The translations under genes and the position numbers were made by a program. From Pararcticibacter amylolyticus (GTDB lineage Bacteria > Bacteroidota > Bacteroidia > Sphingobacteriales > Sphingobacteriaceae), in NCBI RefSeq assembly GCF_003130405.1, contig NZ_QEAS01000015.1:114656-153386 (forward strand): a stretch of DNA of 38,731 bases, in the 5' to 3' direction. The notes below the pieces were generated by a model. It did no database searches. It was given only the letters and a program-made list of their open reading frames with translations, and was not told the origin of the DNA. Shown here piece after piece: positions 26,424 to 37,719 of this stretch; position 1 is the first letter of the stretch, and every line of letters starts with the position of its first letter.

Positions 26424-28409
26424 ATGAAACACACACTCTTTCTACTCCTTTTTTTATTCTCCTTCAGGTTAGTAGCTCAGCCTAAGGTTGTTCAGGCAGA
26501 TATTTGTATTTACGGAGGCTCCTCAGCCGGCGTCATTGCGGCCTACACTGCCAAAAAGATGAACAAAACTGTACTTTTGATAGAGCCTGGCAAAAGGCTC
26601 GGCGGCTTATCCTCAGGTGGTCTTGGCTTTACAGATATTGGTAATAAATCGATTGTTACAGGTATCGCCCGCGACTTCTACCGGCAGATAGGGAAGCACT
26701 ACGGAAAATTCGAGCAATGGATATTTGAACCGAAAGTAGCCGAAGCGGTTTTCAAAGAATATGTAAACAAGGCGGGATTGCAGGTTATTTATCAAAAGCG
26801 AATTACCAAAGCGATAAAGACTGGGCAGAGAATTGATCAGATCCTTCTGGAAGATGCTTCCGGCCAGAGCAGTGAAACCCTGACTGTAAAGGCGAAGATG
26901 TTCATCGATTGCACGTATGAAGGCGACCTGATGGCAAGGGCCGGCGTCTCTTATACTTATGGACGTGAACCAAACTCCCAATATGGAGAATCCATTAACG
27001 GCGTGCAGCTAAAAAACAAGCACCAGTTTCCTGACGGGATCGATCCCTACAAAACCCCAGGAAAGCCCGAAAGCGGCCTGCTTTGGGGCATCAGCAATGA
27101 ACCGCTGTCTCCGGATGGTACCGGTGACAAAAAGATCCAGGCTTACAATTTCCGGATTTGTCTCACCAGCGATCCTGCTAACATGCGTCCCATAGGAAAG
27201 CCGGAAAATTACGATCCCGCAAAATATGACCTTCTTCTGAGGTATATCGAATTTGCAAAACCTAAAGGCATCGCAGGGAGTGTGCTGAAATTTGACCACA
27301 TGCCTAACCGGAAGGTGGATATCAACAACCAGGGGCCTTTTTCAACCGACATGATTGGAATGAATTATGAATATCCCGATGCTGACTATGCAAAGCGTGA
27401 AGTGATATTTAAAGCTCATGAAGCATATAACAAGGGGCTCCTGTATTTTCTTGGAAATGACCCGCGCGTGCCTGAGCATTTACGCAAAGACATGCTGAAA
27501 TGGGGATATCCGAAAGATGAATATACGGATAACGGAAACTGGACTCCGCAATTATATGTTCGTGAAGCCAGGAGAATGGTGAGCGATTTTGTGATGTCAG
27601 AGGCTCATTGTCTGGGACAGGTGGAAGTAAAAGATGCTGTTGGTGCCGCCGCTTACACTATGGATTCTCATAATGCCCAGCGGATTGTTGTTAATGGAAT
27701 GGTAAAAAATGAGGGAGATGTACAGCATAAAGTGCCGGCTCCTTATCCTATTTCCTACCGCTCAGTTGTGCCGAGGGCAGGTGAATGCGAAAACCTTCTC
27801 GTTCCGGTTTGCCTGTCAGCAAGCCATATCGCCTACGGCTCAATCAGAATGGAACCGGTATTTATGGTACTCGGCCAGTCTGTGGCAACTGCAGCCTGTC
27901 AGGCTATCGACACCGGTATGCCTGTGCAAAAGATTGATGTAAGTAAATTACAGGCTTCTCTGAAAAGCAACCCGCTTGCTGATAACAGCCCTGCCGACAT
28001 CCTGATCGATAACGATGATACCCAAAACGTGGAAATAAAGGGCGGCTGGCAAAAGAACAGCGGAGGATACGGTCCCTCTCTGCTGACAAATGTTCCGGGT
28101 AAAACCGGGTCTGTAAAATTCACCCCTCAAATAAAATCGGCGGGCAAATATCATGTGTATACATACATCACAAAGATCAGTGGCCTGGCCGACCCTATAA
28201 ATTATATCATTTACGATGGTACCCGTGCCAGGCCGGTCGGGGTTAAAACCAGTGAGGTCAGCGTAAGCGGTCAGACATCCGGTGAGTGGATCTCATTGGG
28301 AATATTTAATTTTAAAACAGGCAAAAAAGCTTACATTGAGGTTTTAAACCAGAAAACGAGCAAAAACAATATAATAGCAGATGCTATCCTCATTGTTCCT
28401 GAACATTAA
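26424..28409 (+). CDS. Secreted FAD-dependent oxidoreductase with golvesin-like C-terminal domain
   Basis: A 661-residue exported protein. The ATG at 26424 starts a clear signal peptide (MKHTLFLLLFLFSFRLVAQ); an in-frame ATG at 26382 adds 14 residues and hides it. The FAD-binding Rossmann motif is ICIYGGSSAGVIAAYTAKKM (Gly-rich loop about 31-36) ending VLLIEPGKRLGGLSSGG, as in the FAD_oxidored family (PF12831), with FIDCTYEGDLMARAGVSYTY downstream. Residues about 525-661 form a separate beta-rich module (DDTQNVEIKGGWQKNSGGYG, GKYHVYTYITK, IIADAILIVP) like the golvesin/xanthan-lyase C-terminal domain that binds polysaccharide. It may oxidise a sugar in the periplasm or outside; the substrate is unknown. 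It lies 14 nt before the SGNH gene and in the PUL C operon. Confidence 0.85.
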   Translation: MKHTLFLLLFLFSFRLVAQPKVVQADICIYGGSSAGVIAAYTAKKMNKTVLLIEPGKRLGGLSSGGLGFTDIGNKSIVTGIARDFYRQIGKHYGKFEQWIFEPKVAEAVFKEYVNKAGLQVIYQKRITKAIKTGQRIDQILLEDASGQSSETLTVKAKMFIDCTYEGDLMARAGVSYTYGREPNSQYGESINGVQLKNKHQFPDGIDPYKTPGKPESGLLWGISNEPLSPDGTGDKKIQAYNFRICLTSDPANMRPIGKPENYDPAKYDLLLRYIEFAKPKGIAGSVLKFDHMPNRKVDINNQGPFSTDMIGMNYEYPDADYAKREVIFKAHEAYNKGLLYFLGNDPRVPEHLRKDMLKWGYPKDEYTDNGNWTPQLYVREARRMVSDFVMSEAHCLGQVEVKDAVGAAAYTMDSHNAQRIVVNGMVKNEGDVQHKVPAPYPISYRSVVPRAGECENLLVPVCLSASHIAYGSIRMEPVFMVLGQSVATAACQAIDTGMPVQKIDVSKLQASLKSNPLADNSPADILIDNDDTQNVEIKGGWQKNSGGYGPSLLTNVPGKTGSVKFTPQIKSAGKYHVYTYITKISGLADPINYIIYDGTRARPVGVKTSEVSVSGQTSGEWISLGIFNFKTGKKAYIEVLNQKTSKNNIIADAILIVPEH

Positions 28410-28420
28410 TTAACGTAATC

Positions 28421-29170
28421 ATGCAAAGAAGACAAGTATTAAAGGGTATATTAACCTCAGCCGCAGGCCTCGCAGCGCTCAAAGCCGGTGCGGCCTCAGT
28501 GGCAGACTTATCAGCCGGTATGATCTTCCAGCCGGAAACGAACGATCCCGTGGTGATCAATTCCGGTATCGGCGGAAACAATACCGTAGATCTTTTAAGC
28601 CGTATAGAAAAAGACTGCTATGCTCATAAACCGAAACTCACAGTCCTGATGATCGGCACAAATGATATGAACAGCAGGAAGCACGTACCATTGGAGCAGT
28701 ATGAAAAGAACCTCTCCCAAATCATCAGCGGCATAAAAGGGACCGGAAGTAAGATCCTGCTCATGACTATTCTTCCTTTCTATGAACCCTACCTGGTTAC
28801 AAGGCATCCTGCAGACTTTTACCAACCGGAAGGCCCGGTAAAGCGGAGAATGCAGGTAAATGAAGTGATTAAGAATGCGGCAAAAAAACATAAGACTCAT
28901 CTTCTCGACCTTGGAATGCGTTTCGAAGCCATTGGAAAGATTGGAACGGATAAGGATTCTCTCATAAAGAACGAAGTGAACAGCGGTTCCACCGACGGAA
29001 TTCACCCAACGTCCAATGGTTACCGGTTTATCGGACTGACAGTATATGATTACATTGTATACAATAACCTTCCTAAAACTGGCATTGTGTGTTTTGGCGA
29101 CAGTATCACCCATGGAAACGGGCCAACTGACAGTTATCCGGGATATTTAAAGAAATTACTGATAGGATAA
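28421..29170 (+). CDS. SGNH/GDSL hydrolase with circularly permuted catalytic blocks
   Basis: A 249-residue exported esterase-like protein with a Tat-like signal (MQRRQVLKGILTSAAGLAAL). The SGNH blocks appear in unusual order: block II Gly in INSGIGGNNTVDLLSRI (about 46-62), block III Asn 81 in MIGTNDMNS, block V Asp 192 and His 195 in TDGIHPTSNGY, and only then block I with Ser 228 in CFGDSITHG, followed by SYPGYLKKLLIG at the very end. In ordinary SGNH enzymes the Ser block is N-terminal and runs directly through YPxxLxxLL into the NxGIGG block. All four blocks are present once, so this reads as a circular permutation, not a truncation. Probable role: removal of acyl (for example acetyl) groups from a glycan, inferred from its PUL C context. 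Confidence 0.85.
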   Translation: MQRRQVLKGILTSAAGLAALKAGAASVADLSAGMIFQPETNDPVVINSGIGGNNTVDLLSRIEKDCYAHKPKLTVLMIGTNDMNSRKHVPLEQYEKNLSQIISGIKGTGSKILLMTILPFYEPYLVTRHPADFYQPEGPVKRRMQVNEVIKNAAKKHKTHLLDLGMRFEAIGKIGTDKDSLIKNEVNSGSTDGIHPTSNGYRFIGLTVYDYIVYNNLPKTGIVCFGDSITHGNGPTDSYPGYLKKLLIG

Positions 29171-29178
29171 AAAAGAAA

Positions 29179-29228
29179 CAGGCTGCGTTTATCAAAACCG
29201 GCATCCTGCACTATCTCTTTGGTTTTTT
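29179..29228 (+). terminator. Weak candidate terminator after PUL C
   Basis: CAGGCTGC and GCATCCTG pair except for one C-T mismatch around a 14-nt loop; a T-rich run (CTCTTTGGTTTTTTG) begins about 10 bases later. The distance to the T-run makes this uncertain. Confidence 0.3.
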
Positions 29229-29255
29229 GCTAAATCGATTGACCGGATATATTTG
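29226..29255 (+). promoter_or_regulatory. Candidate promoter for the lectin-GH2 gene, with an operator-like palindrome
   Basis: TTTG at 29226-29229 and TATATTTG at 29248-29255 match the Bacteroidota -33 and -7 consensus with an 18-nt spacer. The spacer holds AATCGATT (29233-29240), which fits the AANCGNTT core of LacI-type operators, and a LacI-family gene lies at 37720. The leader to the start at 29345 would be about 85 nt. The operator is inference. Confidence 0.5.
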
Positions 29256-29272
29256 TATCCGCCTGATTATAA

Positions 29273-32926
<3,654 letters not shown>

Positions 32927-32962
32927 ACCGGTAAAAAACAAAACTCAGGAATCTGAATCTTC

Positions 32963-33065
32963 CCGTCCGCAGCGTAAATACGTTTTGCGCTGTGGACGGA
33001 TAACCGGAGTATGATATAGCTCCGGATGTAAAATTTTCGAATGATAATTCGCTAAATCAATTTAG
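32963..33065 (+). repeat. Four consecutive inverted repeats between GH2 and GH125
   Basis: In order: CCGTCCGCAGCG with CGCTGTGGACGG (32963-32999), CCGGAG with CTCCGG (33004-33025), CGAAT with ATTCG around GATA (33038-33051), and CTAAATCAATTTAG (33052-33065). The first could terminate the GH2 transcript, though it lacks a T-tract. The last two are operator-like and lie at the promoter proposed at 33048-33078. Confidence 0.55.
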
Positions 33066-33078
33066 TTATGTATGTTTG
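33048..33078 (+). promoter_or_regulatory. Candidate promoter for GH125
   Basis: TATGTTTG at 33071-33078 fits TANNTTTG exactly; TTCG 19 bases upstream is one base off TTTG. The palindrome CTAAATCAATTTAG fills most of the spacer, a suitable place for a repressor. The leader to 33184 is about 100 nt. Confidence 0.4.
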
Positions 33079-33183
33079 AAATGAGCTTTCTTAGAGATAC
33101 TGAATACCAATTAGAATTAACTGATCAATAGTTTCAATGAAAGAAGATACGTTCACTCCAATTGATAAAAACCACACACAAAT

Positions 33184-34605
33184 ATGAAAAGAAGGACATT
33201 TATTAGGACTGCCGGGGCTTTAGGGGCCGGGTACGTATTGAGCAATAATTTTGCCTTTGCTGCACCTCAGAATTTTCCGGTTGTGAGAACTGCTGCGGCT
33301 TCCAGGAAGTTTACCAGTAAAGCTGTTGAAAAGGCCATTGCCGAGTTTAAGAAAAATGTAAAGAACCCTGAATTGGGATGGCTGTTCGAAAACTGTTTCC
33401 CCAATACTCTTGATACTACGGTATTCCCCGAAGCAAAGAACGGAGTTCCTGATACGTATGTCATTACCGGCGATATCGATGCGATGTGGATGCGGGACAG
33501 CAGTGCCCAGGTATGGCCTTATATGCAGTTCATTAAACAGGACAAGCCTTTGCAGCAGCTTATTGCCGGGGTGATCAACAGGCAGACAACCTATGTACTG
33601 AAGGATCCTTATGCGAACGCTTTTTACCACGATCCCAATAAAAAAGGAGAATGGTCAACCGATCACACAAATATGAAACCGGGAGTGCATGAGAGAAAAT
33701 GGGAGATCGACTCTCTTTGTTACCCCATTCGCCTGGCCTATCATTACTGGAAATCAAGCGGAGATACTCAACCCTTCGGCCAGCAGTGGCAGGAAGCCAT
33801 CAAGGCAATACTGAAGACTTTTAAAGAACAGCAGAAAAAAGGGAGTCAGGGCCCTTATAAATTTCAGCGTACTACACCAAAGGCTTCCGACACTCAGCCT
33901 ATGGCGGGATACGGGTTCCCGGTGAAACCTGTTGGCCTCGTTTGCTCAGCCTTCAGGCCCAGCGATGATGCAACGCTTTACCAGTTCCTGGTACCCTCAA
34001 ATTTCTTTGCTGTTGTCAGCTTAAGAGAGGCGGCAGAAATGATGACCGCAATTGCGAAAGATACACAGACTGCATCTGAGCTGACGGCTCTGGCAAATGA
34101 AGTGGAAACTGCGTTGAAACAGTATGCAACTTTTGACCATAAAAAATACGGGAAGATCTATGCTTTTGAAGTAGACGGATATGGGAATCAGCTTTTTATG
34201 GATGATGCCAATGTTCCTAGCCTGATGTCATTGCCTTACCTGAAAGCTGTGGAAGTATCCGATCCTGTTTATCAGAACACCCGTAAATTTATCTGGTCAG
34301 AAGACAATCCATATTTCTACAAAGGAACTGCCGGCGAAGGATACGGTGGCCCTCACGTGGAGAGGGATGGCATGATCTGGCCCCTGAGTATCATCATGCG
34401 CGGGCTTACCAGTACAGACGACGCCGAAATTAAGCGGTGTGTGGAAGTTCTCAGTAAAACTCACGGCGACACCGGTTTCATGCACGAAACCTTCTATAAA
34501 AACGATCCTAAAAACTTCACACGCTCGTGGTTTGCCTGGGCAAATACCATTTTTGGTGAGTTCTTATGGAAAACGTATAAGGAAAGGCCTCATTTACTGG
34601 TTTAA
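33184..34605 (+). CDS. GH125 exo-alpha-1,6-mannosidase
   Basis: A 473-residue exported enzyme with a Tat-like signal (MKRRTFIRTAGALGAGYVLS). Family 125 landmarks: YVITGDIDAMWMRDSSAQVW (about 92-111), WEIDSLCYPIRLAYHYW, GLVCSAFRPSDDATLYQFLV with candidate acid Asp 261/262, GGPHVERDGMIWPLSIIMRG and GFMHETF with candidate base Glu 435. Family 125 enzymes are inverting exo-mannosidases that release terminal alpha-1,6-mannose without a metal ion. It complements the GH76 endo-enzyme of PUL A although the two lie about 22 kb apart. The catalytic residue assignments follow from position relative to characterised members and were not tested by alignment. Confidence 0.92.
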   Translation: MKRRTFIRTAGALGAGYVLSNNFAFAAPQNFPVVRTAAASRKFTSKAVEKAIAEFKKNVKNPELGWLFENCFPNTLDTTVFPEAKNGVPDTYVITGDIDAMWMRDSSAQVWPYMQFIKQDKPLQQLIAGVINRQTTYVLKDPYANAFYHDPNKKGEWSTDHTNMKPGVHERKWEIDSLCYPIRLAYHYWKSSGDTQPFGQQWQEAIKAILKTFKEQQKKGSQGPYKFQRTTPKASDTQPMAGYGFPVKPVGLVCSAFRPSDDATLYQFLVPSNFFAVVSLREAAEMMTAIAKDTQTASELTALANEVETALKQYATFDHKKYGKIYAFEVDGYGNQLFMDDANVPSLMSLPYLKAVEVSDPVYQNTRKFIWSEDNPYFYKGTAGEGYGGPHVERDGMIWPLSIIMRGLTSTDDAEIKRCVEVLSKTHGDTGFMHETFYKNDPKNFTRSWFAWANTIFGEFLWKTYKERPHLLV

Positions 34606-34662
34606 TTAATTCGTTTATTAAATAAACCGGAATGAAGTATTAAGAGCGGCTCCGGCTGTTTC

Positions 34663-34890
34663 GGTATCAAAGGAACAAAGGTACTGCTGACGCGATCCGA
34701 TCTCTTTAAGACCGGTCTTTCCTTTCCTGGCGATGGAAACTACCAGATGCATGTCTGGAAAGACGGTCTGAACGCCGGCCGCAATGCAAAAAATTTAAAA
34801 TGGAAATGATCGATGTGGATAAACGCTCATCGGTCAACTTAAACCCTCGCGAAAGACGGGGGCTATGTAGCAAGATTAATTAAAAAATAA
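34663..34890 (+). pseudogene. GH97 C-terminal remnant, frameshifted
   Basis: The 299-bp gap before the second GH2 gene translates to the end of a family 97 glycoside hydrolase spread over two frames. Frame one reads LSFPGDGNYQMHVWKDGLNA and GRNAKNLKWK (about 34715-34800), like the GH97 pattern LSFLxxGxYxxxIYKDGxNAxRNA. Frame two reads MIDVDKRSSVNLN, and frame one again reads LAKDGGYVARLIKK then stop at 34888-34890, like the final LAPGGGxVA. At least two frameshifts and the absence of any catalytic part show a dead fragment. GH97 members are alpha-glucosidases or alpha-galactosidases, so the locus once had another activity. The remnant ends 14 bases before the next start codon. Confidence 0.65.
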
Positions 34891-34904
34891 ACCAGGATCA
34901 TAAA

Positions 34905-37652
34905 GTGAAGAAACACCATTTATTATTCCTGCTTCCATTTCTCTGGGGGCAGTCAGCTGTTCACGCACAGACAAGTGCTTCTCTGAGTAAAGCATCTTCT
35001 GAGAATTCTATTTTCCTCCGCTCTCAAAAAGGCTACAACGGAAAAACAGAATGGAAAATAAAGAAAGCCGGTGATGTAAAAGCCGGCGGAGCCGAGCTTT
35101 CAAAGGCCGGATACAAGAGCAGCGACTGGTATTCTGCGATTGTTCCCGGAACCGTATTGAATTCGCTGGTGAGCAATAAGGTATATCCCGAGCCATACTA
35201 TGGCGACAATAACAGGAAAGAAAGAAAGCTGATCCCCGATATTGCAGATGCAGGCAGGGATTTCTATAATTACTGGTTCCGGACTGAATTCTCAGTTCCT
35301 GCCAGTTTCGCCGGAAAGAAGATCTGGCTGAAATTCCATGGAATAAATTACCGGTCTGAAATCTGGCTGAACGGGAAAAAGCTGGGTAATATGGCAGGCA
35401 TGTTTAACTCGCAGAGCTTCGACATTACTTCCATCGCCTCTCTTAAATCTAAAAATGTACTGGCCATAAATGTGTTGCCGGTAGATATTCCGGGAACAAG
35501 CAATCGCGCAAATAATAACCGCCAGGGTGCTGTAGGAGAGAATAAGAACGGGGGAGACGGCGAGATCGGAAAGAATGTGACGATGCTGATGAGCGTGGGC
35601 TGGGATTTTACAGCGCCTGACGGGATCAGGGACCGCAACACGGGGATCTGGAAGGACGTGGAACTGTACGCAACCGGCGACGTCCTGCTGGAAAACGCCT
35701 TCGTTCAGTCGAAGCTGCCGCTTCCTGACACCACATCATCCAGGGAAACGGTATCTGTGGAAGTCGTAAACGCTTCTTCAAAAGCTCAGAAAGGCATAGT
35801 TTCCGGTGTGATCAGCGAGAATGGAATTCGTTTTCAGCAAGCTGTCAGCCTGGCTCCGCACGAAAGAAAAACCGTCATGTTCCGTCCGGAACAATACAAA
35901 CAGCTGGTGGTTAAAAATCCGAAGCTCTGGTGGCCGGTAAATAAAGGGAAGCAAAACCTCTACACACTAAACCTCAAATTTGAAACTGCATCCAAACAGG
36001 TCAGTCACAAATCTTCTGTCCGTTTCGGAATCCGGGAGATCACTTCAGACCAGAACACCCCTGATCAGTCGAGGAGATTTTACGTAAATGGCCATCCTGT
36101 ATTTGTGAGAGGTACCAATTGGATACCCGAAGCGATGCTGCGCAATACCGAAGAACGTACCTATACAGAGCTTAGATATACCCGCCAGGCCGGACTCAAC
36201 CTGATCCGTTTATGGGGAGGCGGGATTGCCGAGTCAGACTACTTCTACCAGCTGTGTGACGAAATGGGGCTAATGGTCTGGTCCGAGTTCTGGATCACCG
36301 GCGACACCCGGTTCCCGGTTGACACTGCCCTGTATTTTAAGAATATGGAAAATACAGTTAAACGGATCCGCTCACATGCCTCATCTGCTTATTACGTTTC
36401 AGCAAATGAAGCCACGGAAATAAAAGGCGCCCGCGAACTGATCTATCGCCTCGACAGCACCATCGGTTACCAGGTCCAAAGCGAATGCTGCGGAATCCAC
36501 GACGGAAGTCCCTATAAGTACGAGAACCCGATGCAATACTTCGAGAACACTGCTTCCCCGAGAGGCAGCCGTGTCGATGGCTTTAATCCTGAGTACGGAA
36601 CCCCCTGTTTGCCAACCCTCGAATCTTTACAGGAAATGATGCCTGCCAAAGATCTATGGCCTATCAGCGATACTGTATGGAACTATCTCGACGGCGGAGG
36701 CTTTCACCAGGTAACAACCAAATACAGACAGGCTGTAGACGAATTCGGTAAATCTTCTTCCATTGCTGAATTTGCCCGTAAAGCCCAACTGGTAGGAGCC
36801 CTGAACTTCCGGGCAATCTGGGAGGTATGGAATTATAACAAGTTTAATTTTGGAGACCGCTTTGCCTCAGGCTTTTTGTTCTGGTATCATAACAGTCCGC
36901 TGCCGCAGACAGGAAGCCGCATGTATGACTGGTCACTGGAACCAACAGCAGCACTCTATTATTCCCAAAATGGCCTTGCACCTCTTCATCCGCAGTTCGA
37001 CTACCTCAAAAATACAGTTTCCGTTTACAACGATTACCGTACCCCTTTCAGTAAGTACAGGGTAGACGCAACCGTATACGATCTGCAGTCGAAGGTTGTG
37101 TTTAACCAGTCAAAGGTGATTGATATTCCATCAGACGGTTTGGTAAAAGATGCCATCAAAATTGATTTTCCGGAAAATATATCCCAGGTTCACTTCATTA
37201 AGCTGCAACTCAGGGATGCGTCCGGAAAGGTTGTGAATGATGCATTTTACTGGCGTTCAAAAGATCAGTACAAAGGAGCCTGGACATTGACCGGCCCGGC
37301 AGTTTCAGGGTTTTCTGACATTAATAAGCTTCCGGCAACTGAGCTGAAGGTTAAAGCAACTGCCAGGAAGAGCACCGGTAAAACAATGCTCAGCGTCACC
37401 GTATCCAATCCCGGGAATTCGCTGGCATTCTTTACCCGTTTAAAACTGGCAGATGACAAGGGTGCGATTATAAAGCCGGCCTTCTACACAGATAATTTCT
37501 TTTCGTTGCTTCCGGGAGAATCAAAGAGCGTTGAAATTGAAATTCCGGCAGGATCATTCAGCGGAGGTCAGCTTCATTTAATTACGGAGAGCTTTAATTC
37601 TCCTGAAGTAAAGGCGAGTATCTCTGTTGTGAATCAGGGAAATAAGAAGTGA
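34905..37652 (+). CDS. GH2 enzyme, beta-mannosidase / exo-beta-glucosaminidase-like
   Basis: A 915-residue exported GH2 protein starting with GTG at 34905 (MKKHHLLFLLPFLWGQSAVHAQ signal; no ATG fits). Domains: sugar-binding jelly roll (about 50-255; VPGTVLNSLV, YWFRTEF, NYRSEIWLNGKKLG), Ig-like domain, TIM barrel (about 385-680; FVRGTNWIPEAML, LNLIRLWGGGIAESDYFYQL, MVWSEFW) and two C-terminal Ig-like domains as in exo-beta-glucosaminidases and plant-type mannosidases. Candidate acid/base is Glu 502 in VSANEAT and nucleophile Glu 563 in FNPEYGTPCLP. The Asn-Glu acid motif is closer to beta-mannosidases than to the Ser-Asp of CsxA-type glucosaminidases. In a mannose-focused locus, cleavage of beta-mannose (for example an N-glycan core) is plausible but unproven. 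Confidence 0.85.
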   Translation: MKKHHLLFLLPFLWGQSAVHAQTSASLSKASSENSIFLRSQKGYNGKTEWKIKKAGDVKAGGAELSKAGYKSSDWYSAIVPGTVLNSLVSNKVYPEPYYGDNNRKERKLIPDIADAGRDFYNYWFRTEFSVPASFAGKKIWLKFHGINYRSEIWLNGKKLGNMAGMFNSQSFDITSIASLKSKNVLAINVLPVDIPGTSNRANNNRQGAVGENKNGGDGEIGKNVTMLMSVGWDFTAPDGIRDRNTGIWKDVELYATGDVLLENAFVQSKLPLPDTTSSRETVSVEVVNASSKAQKGIVSGVISENGIRFQQAVSLAPHERKTVMFRPEQYKQLVVKNPKLWWPVNKGKQNLYTLNLKFETASKQVSHKSSVRFGIREITSDQNTPDQSRRFYVNGHPVFVRGTNWIPEAMLRNTEERTYTELRYTRQAGLNLIRLWGGGIAESDYFYQLCDEMGLMVWSEFWITGDTRFPVDTALYFKNMENTVKRIRSHASSAYYVSANEATEIKGARELIYRLDSTIGYQVQSECCGIHDGSPYKYENPMQYFENTASPRGSRVDGFNPEYGTPCLPTLESLQEMMPAKDLWPISDTVWNYLDGGGFHQVTTKYRQAVDEFGKSSSIAEFARKAQLVGALNFRAIWEVWNYNKFNFGDRFASGFLFWYHNSPLPQTGSRMYDWSLEPTAALYYSQNGLAPLHPQFDYLKNTVSVYNDYRTPFSKYRVDATVYDLQSKVVFNQSKVIDIPSDGLVKDAIKIDFPENISQVHFIKLQLRDASGKVVNDAFYWRSKDQYKGAWTLTGPAVSGFSDINKLPATELKVKATARKSTGKTMLSVTVSNPGNSLAFFTRLKLADDKGAIIKPAFYTDNFFSLLPGESKSVEIEIPAGSFSGGQLHLITESFNSPEVKASISVVNQGNKK

Positions 37653-37666
37653 TGAGGAAGAATGTT

Positions 37667-37697
37667 ATTTCGTCTTGCGTTATAAATACTATCTTTG
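37667..37697 (+). promoter_or_regulatory. Candidate promoter for the LacI-family gene
   Basis: TATCTTTG at 37690-37697 fits the TANNTTTG -7 box. TTTC at 37668-37671 is a weak -33 with an 18-nt spacer. The start codon would lie about 15 nt after the transcription start. Confidence 0.4.
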
Positions 37698-37719
37698 AAC
37701 TCATTCATAATTCTCTGAA

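Noticed and set aside
29042-29170. The C-terminal GDS block of the SGNH protein as the start of a second, truncated SGNH gene fused by accident
   Set aside because: The protein has no other block I, and the tail supplies exactly the missing element once; permutation is simpler. It remains the main alternative.
34613-34627. Short palindrome GTTTATTAAATAAAC after GH125
   Set aside because: It is AT-only except at its ends and lies in AT-rich sequence without a promoter beside it; chance is likely.
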